This document shows, in pieces, positions 17,286-25,588 of a stretch of DNA of 64,000 bases. The notes beneath the pieces are model-generated. The model was not told where the DNA came from. It ran no database searches and saw only the letters and a program-made list of their open reading frames with translations. Every line of letters starts with the position of its first letter. Position 1 is the stretch's first letter. Origin of the DNA: Bog-532 sp963833835 (GTDB lineage Bacteria > Actinomycetota > Actinomycetes > Streptosporangiales > Streptosporangiaceae); contig CAWHZI010000012.1 of NCBI GenBank assembly GCA_963833835.1, positions 1 through 64,000 of the forward strand. Direction: 5' to 3'. The position numbers were made by a program, and so were the translations under genes.

Positions 17286-18051
17286 GATGTCCTCCCAGGT
17301 AGGCCTCAATCACGCGCGGATTGTCGCGGATCTCGGCCGGCGTCCCGGCCGCGATCTGCCGTCCGAAGTCGAGGACCATCAGCTGATCGCACACGGACAG
17401 GACGAGGCCCATGTCATGGTCGATGAGGAAGACCGTCACGCCGTGCTCTTCCGGCAGGGACCGCAGCCGGCGTCCCAGCTCGAGGCTCTCGTCGGTGTCA
17501 AGCCCGGCCGCGGGCTCGTCGAGCAGGACCAGCCGGGGCTGGCGGGCGAGCGCCCGGCCGATGCCCACCAGCTTGCGCTTACCGAGTGAGATCTCGGACG
17601 GGTAGCGGTCCACGACGTCTTCCAGGCCGCAGACCGAGATGGCCCAGTCGACGCCGGTGCGGTCCGGCGGGCGGTGCGGCAGGAAGAGGTCTCTCAGCGC
17701 CGAGGCGACGGTCACGTGCTCGCTGGCTACGAGCAGGTTCTCGTCGACGGTGAGGTCGCCGAACAGCTCAACCGACTGGAACGTCCGGGCCAGGCCGAGG
17801 CGCGCCCGCCGGTAGGGGCGCAGGCCGCTGATGTCGCGGCCGTCGAACATGATCCGCCCGGCGGCAGGCCTGGTGTACCCGGTCAGGGCGTCGACCATCG
17901 AGGTCTTGCCGGCGCCGTTGGGGCCGATCAGCCCGTAGACCGTGCCCTCGGTGACCTGCAGGTCGACATCGGAGACGGCCACGACCCCGCCGTAGGTGAC
18001 GCGCAGGCCGGCTACATCGAGGAGCGGCTGTCGTGTGGTCTGTGCGGTCAT
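17266..18051 (-). CDS. ABC importer ATP-binding protein, LivG type
   Basis: A 261-residue ATPase with Walker A GPNGAGKTS, Walker B LVLLDEPAAGLD, and the LivG-type ending VLDFGRQIAAGTPAEIR. The ABC signature is degenerate, ISLGKRK instead of LSGGQ or LSYGQ, which may lower its own ATPase site; the partner LivF has a canonical one. It is the first gene of the importer operon and has an IclR-type operator 57 bp upstream. Confidence 0.93.
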   Translation of the reverse strand: MTAQTTRQPLLDVAGLRVTYGGVVAVSDVDLQVTEGTVYGLIGPNGAGKTSMVDALTGYTRPAAGRIMFDGRDISGLRPYRRARLGLARTFQSVELFGDLTVDENLLVASEHVTVASALRDLFLPHRPPDRTGVDWAISVCGLEDVVDRYPSEISLGKRKLVGIGRALARQPRLVLLDEPAAGLDTDESLELGRRLRSLPEEHGVTVFLIDHDMGLVLSVCDQLMVLDFGRQIAAGTPAEIRDNPRVIEAYLGGHHADTGH

Positions 18052-18107
18052 GGCTCTCCCTCGGTACTCGCGAAGGGCTTCCCCGCGCTTCGAGGACTCT
18101 CACATCG

Positions 18108-18122
18108 TGAAAGTAGCTTTCA
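18108..18122. promoter_or_regulatory. IclR-type operator upstream of the importer operon
   Basis: A perfect 6-3-6 palindrome, TGAAAG-TAG-CTTTCA. On the minus strand it overlaps a possible -10 (TACTTT), with TTGTTA about 19 bases farther upstream, so binding would block transcription. The arrangement resembles the KdgR-class IclR operator (TGAAAC-N3-GTTTCA). The regulator is inferred to be the IclR protein encoded at 21891-22766. Confidence 0.6.
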
Positions 18123-18220
18123 TTTCGGTTAGGTTAACAAGGCGTCGACAGAGTTGTCCATACCTTGGAAGTCACGAATTAGCGACACCTCCCCGCAGGA
18201 GGCAGCCGGGCTCGTCCTGG

Positions 18221-19159
18221 CTAAGCCGACCAGGACCGCTCGAGGCCCTTGACCAGGGCCACCATGGAGTCATGCAGTGGGGTGGGGGCGCCCAGCCGCC
18301 GCCCCTCGGCACAGATGCCGCCGTTGAGGACGTCGATCTCGGTGTAGCGGCGCGCGAGAACGTCCTGGAGCATGCTCGGCTTGTGGTCGTACGCCTCCGC
18401 GATGGCCTCATTCACGGCCTCTAGCGGCGAACGGGTGAGCACGATCCCGGCCCGCTCACAGACCGCCACGGCCTCCGTGACCAGCCGGTCGACCTGCTGC
18501 CGGAGCCGAGTGTCGGTGCAGACCCGGCCGACCGAGAGCCCGGTCAGGGCCGATAGGGGGCTGGTCGCGGAGTTGAAAATAACTTTCGTCCATTGGGGGC
18601 CCCGCGCGTCGTTGAGCGCGTGCGTGCGCAGGCCGCCCTCGGTCAGCAGCCGGGCCAGCCGCTCGACATCACTCATCGGCGCCGGCCGGGCCTCGAACGG
18701 CCCGAACCACGAGTCTCCCGGTGCGTCGTACCGCACGACTCCGGGCTCCACGACCGCGCCCGCCGTGATGATGCTGCCGCGGATGACGCGTGGCACCAGC
18801 TCGGCGATGACCTCTTCGTTTCCGAGCCCGTTCTGCACGCTGACGACGGCGGCGCTGGCCAGGGCGGACTGTGCGCCCTGCACCGCCGCGCGCGTGTGCT
18901 GCGCCTTGGTGGCGACGACCCCGAAGTCGCACTCGGGCAGCTGGCGGCCATCGGTTCGCGCGTGCACCGGCGCCACGAAGTCCGCGAGCCCGGTGACCCG
19001 CAGGCCGTGCGCGTCCATCGCGTCCACGTGCTGCACCCAGGGGTCCACGGCCCATACCTCGACGCCGGGCACGCGCGCCAGGTGCGCGGCGTACAGGCTC
19101 CCGATCGCGCCGCAGCCCACGACCGCGACGCGGATCGGGCCGGCGGCGCCTCCGGTCAC
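18221..19159 (-). CDS. ketopantoate reductase-family (ApbA/PanE-like) dehydrogenase
   Basis: A 312-residue protein with an N-terminal Rossmann fold (VVGCGAIGS near residue 14), the catalytic-Lys segment WTKVIFNSATSPLSAL and the C-terminal family pattern KPSMLQDVLARRYTEIDVLNG. It starts with GTG overlapping the previous stop (GTGA), so it is translationally coupled to the GlcG-like gene. In a degradative cluster with no pantothenate genes nearby, reduction or oxidation of a pathway 2-hydroxy/2-keto acid is more likely than vitamin synthesis; this is inference. Confidence 0.85.
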   Translation of the reverse strand: MTGGAAGPIRVAVVGCGAIGSLYAAHLARVPGVEVWAVDPWVQHVDAMDAHGLRVTGLADFVAPVHARTDGRQLPECDFGVVATKAQHTRAAVQGAQSALASAAVVSVQNGLGNEEVIAELVPRVIRGSIITAGAVVEPGVVRYDAPGDSWFGPFEARPAPMSDVERLARLLTEGGLRTHALNDARGPQWTKVIFNSATSPLSALTGLSVGRVCTDTRLRQQVDRLVTEAVAVCERAGIVLTRSPLEAVNEAIAEAYDHKPSMLQDVLARRYTEIDVLNGGICAEGRRLGAPTPLHDSMVALVKGLERSWSA

Positions 19160-20133
19160 GACGCGTCCAGGGCGATCCGCGCGAGTTCCTGGCAGACCAG
19201 CGGATCGCCGCCGCCGACGCCGAGGGCCGCCACTACTCGCCCCTCGTCACGGACCGGCAGGCCGCCGGGCACACCGAGGACCGGGGGCACGACCAGCGCC
19301 GCGAGGACGTCAGGCGTGCCGAAGCGGGCATCGAGGTCGGCGCTGCCGCAGTCGAACAGGGCCGCGGCGCCCGCCACGGCTTGCGCTACCGCGACCGCGC
19401 CCGCTGGCCCGCCATCCATCAGGTCTTGCTGGATCGGGTCACCACCGCGGTCGACCACGGCCACCGCCACCTGGAGGCCGCGGCGCGCCGCGGCCTCCAG
19501 GACCGCATCGCACAGTCCCTTCGCCCACTCGAGCTGGGCCTGGCCGGCCGCCCGCGGCGCTGGCGCCATGCCGAGGCTCTCCGCGGGGTCGATGACCAGC
19601 TCCCCGAAGCGCTCCTTCCAGCGTTTCTGGTCGTCCCCGTGCTGCCCGGCGTACGGGAGCCCGAGGGCGTAGGCGATCAGCAGATCCTCAGGGTTGGCCG
19701 GCTCGCCGTCCGCACTCAGGACGCGCGGGTCGACGCCGGCCGGGAAGAAGGGGCTCACCGTGGCGCCGGAGGCCGCGATGCCGGCCACGACGGTGCCGTC
19801 GACGCTGACCGGCAGCCCGCCCGCGCCGGGGAACAGCGCCTCCGGGGACGCCACGGCGAAGCCGGCGGCGACCGGCGGGGCAATCATCGTCATCCGGTGC
19901 AGGTGCTCCGAGCTCGGGATCTGCTGCGTCGCCGAGATCCACGCCTTGGAGCGGGCGCGCGCCATCCCGCCCGGCCCCCCGGCGTCCATGCGGGACGCCG
20001 TGAGCAGCGCCCCGGTCGCCCCCACCACCGCGATCGCCCCGCGCAGACCGAGCTGCTCGGCCTTGTCGACAGCGCGCTGCACCAGCGCCCGGGCCTCGGC
20101 GAGGCCAAGGTCGCGCGGATGCCGCACGCCCAT
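19156..20133 (-). CDS. tandem GlcG/HbpS-type (DUF336) protein
   Basis: About 325 residues made of two consecutive GlcG-like domains (about 8-165 and 180-322). Each contains an AVVDxxG or VVGATG strand and a GGLPV segment (LPVSVDGTVVAGIAASG in the first, LPVRDEGRVVAALGVGGG in the second). Single-domain members bind heme, corrinoids or are of unknown role and often accompany dioxygenase or dehydrogenase operons. The start ATG 20133 follows the SDR stop by two bases, and its stop overlaps the next start. Whether this double form binds a ligand is unknown. Confidence 0.8.
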   Translation of the reverse strand: MGVRHPRDLGLAEARALVQRAVDKAEQLGLRGAIAVVGATGALLTASRMDAGGPGGMARARSKAWISATQQIPSSEHLHRMTMIAPPVAAGFAVASPEALFPGAGGLPVSVDGTVVAGIAASGATVSPFFPAGVDPRVLSADGEPANPEDLLIAYALGLPYAGQHGDDQKRWKERFGELVIDPAESLGMAPAPRAAGQAQLEWAKGLCDAVLEAAARRGLQVAVAVVDRGGDPIQQDLMDGGPAGAVAVAQAVAGAAALFDCGSADLDARFGTPDVLAALVVPPVLGVPGGLPVRDEGRVVAALGVGGGDPLVCQELARIALDAS

Positions 20134-20135
20134 GG

Positions 20136-20930
20136 TCAGGCCCCGACCATGTTGTAGCCGCCGTCCGCGACCATGTACCCGCCGGTCATGTGCGAGGCGT
20201 CGTCGGTCGCGAGGAACAGGGCCGTGCCCGCGACCTCGGCGGGCCCGGGGATGCGGCCCATCGGGGTGAGCGATCGCAGCTGGTCGCCCCGGCCGGCCTT
20301 CCAGTCCTTGCGCCCGAGGGTCGCCTCGGTCTCGATGAATCCCGGGGCGAAGACGTTGACCCGGACGGTCGGCGCGAACGCGTGCGCGTACGACTTCGTC
20401 AGGCCGAGGATGCCGTACTTCGCCGCTGCGTACTGCGGCGCTCGCGCACTGCCGCGGACGATGACGGTCGACCCGATGTTCACGATGGCCCCGTGGCCCT
20501 GGTCCAGCATCCGGCCACCGAACTCGTGCACACACAGCAGCGTGCCCTTGATGTCGACGGACAGGACGTGGTCGATCGACTCCTCGGTGATGTCGCGCCA
20601 CGACATCTGATCGCGTGCGACGTCGCCCACGTTGTTCACCAGGACGTCGACGCCGCCGAGCTGCTCGAAGGCGGCATCGGCCATCGCCTTGATCTGCTCC
20701 CAATCGACGATGTCGGCCTGCAGCAGGACGGGAGTGCTGCCCTCGGCCGCCACCCGGTCGGCCGTCCGTTTCGCCCCGTCGGCCGAGCTGCGGTAGTGGA
20801 CACCGACCGCCCGGGCACCTTCCTGGGCGGCGCGTACGGCGATCTCGGCGCCGAAGCCAGTGCCGGCGCCAGTGACGACAACCGACCGGCCCTCGAAGCG
20901 GCGTGGTACGGGAACGGATGCGAGAGGCAC
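20136..20930 (-). CDS. short-chain dehydrogenase/reductase
   Basis: A 264-residue classical SDR: TGAGTGFG cofactor motif (near residue 20), NNVG, the active site Ser in IGSTV, Tyr-Lys in YAAAK and the C-terminal VADGGY. All catalytic residues are present. It lies 56 bp after the other SDR and two bases before the GlcG-like gene, in one minus-strand operon. NAD(P)-dependent oxidation or reduction of a pathway alcohol or ketone is likely; the substrate is unknown. Confidence 0.9.
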   Translation of the reverse strand: MPLASVPVPRRFEGRSVVVTGAGTGFGAEIAVRAAQEGARAVGVHYRSSADGAKRTADRVAAEGSTPVLLQADIVDWEQIKAMADAAFEQLGGVDVLVNNVGDVARDQMSWRDITEESIDHVLSVDIKGTLLCVHEFGGRMLDQGHGAIVNIGSTVIVRGSARAPQYAAAKYGILGLTKSYAHAFAPTVRVNVFAPGFIETEATLGRKDWKAGRGDQLRSLTPMGRIPGPAEVAGTALFLATDDASHMTGGYMVADGGYNMVGA

Positions 20931-20986
20931 AGGATGTCCTTCCGGAGGCTGGTGGCTGGATATCGAGGTGGGCCGTGCAGCTGGCG

Positions 20987-21745
20987 TCAGACGAGGGTGC
21001 GGCCGCCGTCGACGTACAGGGTTTCACCGGTGATGAAGCGGGCGCGGTCTGAGGCGAGGAACGTGATCGCGTCGGCTACCTCCTCGGGACGGCCGAGCCG
21101 CTCCGCCGGGACGAGCGATTCGAGGCTCTCCCGGTTGTTGTCCTTGTCGAGGTAGCCCCTGGTCAGGTCGGTCTCTATGTAGCCGGGAGCGACCGCGTTG
21201 ACCGTGACACCATAGCGGGCCCATTCGCGCGCCATCACCCGGAACATCTGGTTCATCCCGCCCTTGGCCGCTGCGTACGGTGCGTGATGCGGGTGGGCGA
21301 GCAGTCCGGAAACCGACGACACGAAGATCATGCGCCCGTAACGTTCCCCGACCATCAGCCGCCCGACGGCCTGGCCGAGCCAGTACGCCGACGACAGGTT
21401 CAGGCTCAGAGTCTCCTGCCAGTCAGCGTCCTGAAGATCGAGGACCGGCTTGCGTATGTTGCGGCCGATAGCGTGCAGGAAGATCTGCGGCGTCCCGACC
21501 AGCCGGACGGCCTCGCTGACGGCCGTACGGCAGGCCGCCGCCGTACGCAGGTCGGCGACCAGCGGCTTGACTTCGCCCCCGGCGTCCTTCGCGCGCCGCA
21601 CGACCACGTCGAGGTTCTCCTGGCTCACGTCGACGAGCGCGACCCGGGCGCCCTGGGCGGCCAGGCTGAGGGCGCTGGCCCCCCCGAGGCCGCCGGCGCC
21701 GAAGACTAGGCTGGGCCGTTGATCGAGTCCGAGCCAGTCCGGCAT
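20987..21745 (-). CDS. short-chain dehydrogenase/reductase
   Basis: A 252-residue SDR. The cofactor loop is FGAGGLGGAS rather than the usual TGxxxGIG. The NNAG motif is replaced by HAIG, while the catalytic Ser (VSSVSG), Tyr and Lys (YAAAKGG) remain, with VDGG at the C-terminus. The divergent cofactor motifs suggest an atypical subgroup. It is the first gene of the minus-strand operon that faces the IclR regulator, with an operator palindrome 35 bp upstream of its start. Confidence 0.88.
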   Translation of the reverse strand: MPDWLGLDQRPSLVFGAGGLGGASALSLAAQGARVALVDVSQENLDVVVRRAKDAGGEVKPLVADLRTAAACRTAVSEAVRLVGTPQIFLHAIGRNIRKPVLDLQDADWQETLSLNLSSAYWLGQAVGRLMVGERYGRMIFVSSVSGLLAHPHHAPYAAAKGGMNQMFRVMAREWARYGVTVNAVAPGYIETDLTRGYLDKDNNRESLESLVPAERLGRPEEVADAITFLASDRARFITGETLYVDGGRTLV

Positions 21746-21779
21746 GGGACCTACCCTTCACGGCAGAATTCTCGTACTA

Positions 21780-21794
21780 TGAAAGTCGCTTTCT
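21780..21794. promoter_or_regulatory. IclR-type operator between SDR and IclR genes
   Basis: GAAAG-TCG-CTTTC at 21781-21793 (T at 21780, T at 21794), same 6-3-6 layout as the importer operator with one outer mismatch. It lies between the divergent SDR and IclR genes, so it could serve both autoregulation and control of the SDR operon. Confidence 0.6.
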
Positions 21795-21890
21795 AAAATA
21801 CCGTAGCGGACCCGCTACATAGGTGTCCAGGGTGCGCCGACGCAACCGTAGCCTGATGGTGTTCCCTGTCACTGAGGAGGAAGGCCGACC

Positions 21891-22766
21891 ATGCCCCGCC
21901 GCACCGCGAGCCCTTCATCTGCGGCGCTCCGGCCCGCCGAGTCCTCCGCTGAGACCGATTCCGCCGACAGCCCGGAGCCCTCGGACCGCCCGGGGTACCG
22001 CGTGGAGGCCCTGGCCAAGGGGCTGCGAATCCTGTCGCTGTTCGACGAGCAACGCCCGTCCTGGCGCGTGAGTGACCTTGCTGCCGCCGCGGGCCTGCCG
22101 ATGCCGACGGTCTACCGGGTGGTGATGACGCTGACGTCGGAGGGCTATCTCAACCATCTTCCCAACGGCGAGTACCGCCCGGGCGTTCGAACGCTGACGC
22201 TCGGCACGGCCGCGCTGCGCAGCCTCGACCTCGTCGGCATCGCGACGCCGATACTTCAGGATCTCGGCCAGCGCACGGGGGAGACGGTGAATCTGGCCGT
22301 GCTCAGCGGTGACCGCGTGCTTTACCTCGTCCGGCTGCGCAACTCCGACCTGGTGACCGCGAACATCCAGGTGGGCTCCACGCTGCCCGCCGTGCACGCC
22401 TCGATCGGCAAGCTGCTGCTCGCCTATCTTGACGAGGCCGATCTGGAAGCGCTCATCACGGACGCCTCGTTCGCCGCCAACCCCGGGCCCAACGCGAAGC
22501 TTTCGCTGGCCGAGCTGCGTGCGGAGTTCCGCGTGATACGCGATCAGGGCTGGGCGATGCAGGATGAGGAGCTGGCGTACGGACTGCGGTCCGTCGCAGG
22601 CCCGATCACCGGCCCGGACGGCCGCGTGGTCGCCGGGGTCAATCTGGCCGTTCAGGCCCGGGACTGGTCCAGCCAGCGGATCATTCGCGAGCTCAGGCCC
22701 GCCGTGCTGGCGGCGTGTGCGGAGATCTCTGCGCTCCTGTCCGGCGGCCACGTCGGCACGCCATGA
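21891..22766 (+). CDS. IclR-family transcriptional regulator
   Basis: A 291-residue protein with a 40-residue Ser/Pro/Glu-rich N-terminal extension, a winged helix (about 42-105; LAKGLRILSLFDEQ, LPMPTVYRVVMTLTSEGYL) and an IclR effector domain with the VHASIGKLLLAYL segment and a Gly-rich ligand pocket. GAGGAGGAAG precedes the ATG by about ten bases. Its stop overlaps the next gene as ATGA. The palindromes at 18108, 21780 and 23381 fit the operator style of this family. It is the best candidate for master regulator of the catabolic region; the inducer is unknown. Confidence 0.92.
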   Translation: MPRRTASPSSAALRPAESSAETDSADSPEPSDRPGYRVEALAKGLRILSLFDEQRPSWRVSDLAAAAGLPMPTVYRVVMTLTSEGYLNHLPNGEYRPGVRTLTLGTAALRSLDLVGIATPILQDLGQRTGETVNLAVLSGDRVLYLVRLRNSDLVTANIQVGSTLPAVHASIGKLLLAYLDEADLEALITDASFAANPGPNAKLSLAELRAEFRVIRDQGWAMQDEELAYGLRSVAGPITGPDGRVVAGVNLAVQARDWSSQRIIRELRPAVLAACAEISALLSGGHVGTP

Positions 22767-23353
22767 CGTCCGGTGCACGTATCCCGAAGCTGGACCCGTC
22801 ATCGCTCGATGACCAGCAGCGTTCGCTCTATGACGCCATTGCTGGAGGGCGCCGGGCCCAGGGCCCGCAGCTCTTCCGCCTGGTCGACGCGGACGGGCGC
22901 CTCGAGGGCCCGTTCAACGCCTTCCTCCTGCAGCCGCGGCTGGGGTCGGCGCTGCAGGCGCTCGGCTCGGCGGTGCGCTACGACACCGGGCTCGACGACC
23001 GGTGCCGCGAGATCGCCATCCTCGTCGTGGCCGCGCACTGGCGGTCCGGCTTTGAGTGGTACGCCCATGAGGCGGTCGCCCGGTCAGCCGGGCTGGGCGA
23101 CGCCGAGCTAGCCGCCGTACGCGACGGCCACCCTGCCGAGCTGGCCGGACGCGAGACCACGGTCGCGCGCACGGCCGCTGCTCTGGTGGCCCGGGGCGAC
23201 CTCGACGACGCCGAGTATCAGGAGGCCGTCGGCCAGATCGGCACGGCGGGCCTGTTCGAGCTGCTCACCCTGGTTGGCTACTACGCGGCGCTCGCGCTGC
23301 AGCTCCGCGTGTTCCGCGTCCCGGCGCCGGATGGCACCACGCTGCCCTCTTGA
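22763..23353 (+). CDS. carboxymuconolactone decarboxylase-family protein
   Basis: A 196-residue AhpD/CMD-fold helical protein. REIAILVVAAHWRSGFEWYAH is the family core helix pair with its Glu and His, and a second LLTLVGYYAALALQL motif follows. The CxxC of the AhpD peroxidase branch is absent, so a decarboxylase or other non-redox role is favoured. Start ATG overlaps the IclR stop (ATGA). A related domain in other pathways accompanies ring-cleavage enzymes. Its exact substrate is unknown. Confidence 0.8.
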   Translation: MTSGARIPKLDPSSLDDQQRSLYDAIAGGRRAQGPQLFRLVDADGRLEGPFNAFLLQPRLGSALQALGSAVRYDTGLDDRCREIAILVVAAHWRSGFEWYAHEAVARSAGLGDAELAAVRDGHPAELAGRETTVARTAAALVARGDLDDAEYQEAVGQIGTAGLFELLTLVGYYAALALQLRVFRVPAPDGTTLPS

Positions 23354-23379
23354 CACCGCGCCGGCCGCCGCCCGATGAT
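23350..23379 (+). promoter_or_regulatory. predicted promoter of the FAH-led operon
   Basis: TTGACA (23350-23355) and GATGAT (23374-23379) are 18 bases apart, directly before the operator palindrome, which would cover the transcription start. Built from consensus matching only. Confidence 0.45.
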
Positions 23380-23380
23380 A

Positions 23381-23399
23381 TGTGAAATTAACTTTCACA
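23381..23399. promoter_or_regulatory. IclR-type operator upstream of the FAH-family gene
   Basis: Perfect 19-bp palindrome TGTGAAATTAACTTTCACA (7-5-7). Aligned to the 6-3-6 form it reads TGAAAT-TAA-CTTTCA, one half-site change from the importer operator. It lies just downstream of a likely -10 and 23 bp before the start codon. Confidence 0.65.
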
Positions 23400-23421
23400 G
23401 AATGAGAGTGAGTCGGTCGCC

Positions 23422-24303
23422 ATGAAGCTGGTCACCTTCGACGCCGGCCGGGTGGGTCGTCTGGAGGATGAGGTCGTCGTCGAGCTGGACTGCGCCTCGA
23501 CTCGCGAGTGGTTCGAGCGGGACGGCCAGGTCGGCGAGACGGGGGAGCGGCTGCCGCTGGCCGATGTCCGGCTGCGGGCGCCGATCGTGCCGAAGAAGTT
23601 CTTCCACACCGCGGGGAACTTCTCCGACCACCACGAGGAGCTGCAGGCGGTCGACTGGTCGCACCCGGTGCACAAGGGGATCGTCTTCTTCCAGAACGTG
23701 GACGCGATCATCGGGCCGGACGAGGCCATCGTGTACCCCGAGGGACTGACCAAGGAGCTCGACTACGAGCTGGAGATGGCGATCATCATCGGCCGCAGCG
23801 GCAAGTTCTTCGGCCCTGAGGAGGCCGAGGACTACATCGCGGGCTACACGGTCTTCAACGACATCACGGCGCGCGACATCCAGCGCCGGGAGATGCAGTC
23901 CGGCGTGTTCTCCTTTTCCAAGGCGATCGACACCTTCTGCCCGATCGGGCCGTGGATCGTGACCAAGGAAGACGTGCCGGACGCCCAGGCACTGGCGATG
24001 GAACTGCGGGTCAACGGCGAGGTCCGCCAGCGCGGCAACACCGCCAAGATGCTCATCTCGATCCCGCACCTCGTCGCCCACCACTCGGCGCAGGGTTACT
24101 CCGCCGGCGACATTCTCACCACTGGCACGATCTCGGGAGTGGCGGCTGTCCAGCCCAATCCGTTCGACTTCTACCTGCAGCCGGGTGACCGGATCGAGGC
24201 GGAGATCGAGGGTATCGGCGTGCTCCGCAACCGCGTCGTGCCGTGGAGCGAAGCCCACGACACCCCGCCCTACTCGACCGACCTTTACTCCTCGACGGGC
24301 TGA
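23422..24303 (+). CDS. fumarylacetoacetate hydrolase-family protein
   Basis: A 293-residue FAH-superfamily enzyme. The metal ligands are visible: Glu116 and Glu118 in DYELEMAIIIG and Asp147 in FNDITARD, with the catalytic-loop His in the KKFFHTAGNF region and the later TTGTISGV turn. Members hydrolyse or decarboxylate 1,3-dicarbonyl acids made by ring cleavage, or act as acylpyruvases. The gene opens a plus-strand operon under its own operator-bearing promoter. It probably acts late in the pathway on a ring-opened product. Confidence 0.92.
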   Translation: MKLVTFDAGRVGRLEDEVVVELDCASTREWFERDGQVGETGERLPLADVRLRAPIVPKKFFHTAGNFSDHHEELQAVDWSHPVHKGIVFFQNVDAIIGPDEAIVYPEGLTKELDYELEMAIIIGRSGKFFGPEEAEDYIAGYTVFNDITARDIQRREMQSGVFSFSKAIDTFCPIGPWIVTKEDVPDAQALAMELRVNGEVRQRGNTAKMLISIPHLVAHHSAQGYSAGDILTTGTISGVAAVQPNPFDFYLQPGDRIEAEIEGIGVLRNRVVPWSEAHDTPPYSTDLYSSTG

Positions 24304-24330
24304 CCCAGCCGCGATGACAAGGAGATGCCC

Positions 24331-25578
24331 GTGACTTCAGCACGCCCGCTGCACGTCCTCATCGCCGGAGGTGGCCTCAGCGGCCTGGCCCTGGCCCAGG
24401 GGCTGATCAAGGACGGGCACACCTGCGAGGTCTTCGAACGCGACGCCGACGACAGCCGCAAGGTCGGCTACTACCTGCACATGAACGCCGACGGCGGCGA
24501 GGCGCTGCGGCGCTGCCTGCCGGATGACCTGTTCGAGCTGTACGCCGAGACGTCGCGCCGGACCGATGACCGGGCCGGTTCGTTCGTCCTGGACGACCAG
24601 TTCCGCGAGCTGAGCTCGCAGCCGCATCTGGGCCCGCCGAACGAGGGCGAACGGCCGCACACCGGCGTTCACCGCCGGACGCTGCGCTCCATCCTGCGGG
24701 CCCGGCTGGGCGGCTCGTTCCATCCCGGCCGCGCCGTACTCGGGTATAAGGAGACGCCGGACGGCGTGTCGGTGACGCTCGCGGACGGCGGGACGGCCGA
24801 GGGTGACGTCCTCGTCGGCGCCGACGGTATCCGCTCGGCGGTCCGCCGGCAACGGCTGCCCGGCACCACGGTGATCGACACCGGTGTCCGGGGGCTGGGC
24901 GTCTACGGCCGTACGCCGTTGACGCCGGGGCTGGCCGAGCAGATGCCACCACACCTGTTCGATGGCGTGATCATCGCCGCCGACCGTAAGGGCTCGCGAC
25001 TGCTGATCGCGGTCTACCGGCCCCGGCAGCGCCCGGGCGACGCAGCGGCCGCGATCGCCCCCGACGTGACGCTCGAGCCGGTCGACGACTACATCATGAT
25101 CAGCTGCAGCGTGGCCCCCGGGACGGTGATCCCGTCTCCGGCCGAGTGGACCGCTGACACGCCGGCCATGCTCCGTGATGCGATGCTGGGCGCGGTCGAG
25201 GGCTGGCACCCCGTCGCGCGAGCCTTGGTCGCGGGCGTCGACCTCGGCTCGATCTTTGTGATCCCCTTCGGCTTCCTCGAACCGGCCTCACCCTGGGAGC
25301 CGTCGCGGGTCACGCTCGTCGGCGACGCCGCCCACGCGATGCTCCCGACGCTCGGGCTGGGCGCGAACCTCGCGCTGCGCGACGCCGCGCACCTGCTCGA
25401 CCAGCTCTCCGCGGCCGCTCGTGGCGAGGTCGGCCTGGTCCCGGCCATCGGGACCTACGAGCAGGAGATGCGTGACTACGTCTACCCGTTCATGCGGATG
25501 ACCATGGACCATGACCAGCAGTTCGGCGGCGGCGCCCTCGAGGGCCGCGAACGCCGCGACGACGCGTCGGCCAGCTGA
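24331..25578 (+). CDS. FAD-dependent aromatic-ring monooxygenase-like protein
   Basis: About 415 residues of the p-hydroxybenzoate hydroxylase fold: GGGLSGLALA dinucleotide motif near the N-terminus, VGADGIRSAVR (DG motif) and the FAD-ribityl segment LVGDAAHAMLPTLGLGANLAL (GD motif). AAGGAG directly abuts an ATG at 24325, so the GTG at 24331, six bases farther, is the better start. Typical members hydroxylate phenolic or polyketide rings with NAD(P)H and O2. It follows the FAH-type gene by 27 bp. Confidence 0.9.
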   Translation: MTSARPLHVLIAGGGLSGLALAQGLIKDGHTCEVFERDADDSRKVGYYLHMNADGGEALRRCLPDDLFELYAETSRRTDDRAGSFVLDDQFRELSSQPHLGPPNEGERPHTGVHRRTLRSILRARLGGSFHPGRAVLGYKETPDGVSVTLADGGTAEGDVLVGADGIRSAVRRQRLPGTTVIDTGVRGLGVYGRTPLTPGLAEQMPPHLFDGVIIAADRKGSRLLIAVYRPRQRPGDAAAAIAPDVTLEPVDDYIMISCSVAPGTVIPSPAEWTADTPAMLRDAMLGAVEGWHPVARALVAGVDLGSIFVIPFGFLEPASPWEPSRVTLVGDAAHAMLPTLGLGANLALRDAAHLLDQLSAAARGEVGLVPAIGTYEQEMRDYVYPFMRMTMDHDQQFGGGALEGRERRDDASAS

Positions 25579-25588
25579 AGACCCGGCG

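Noticed and set aside
10278..18051. Ordinary branched-chain amino acid uptake operon
   Set aside because: Not excluded, but the rhamnosidase cistron, IclR-type operator and catabolic neighbours favour another ligand.
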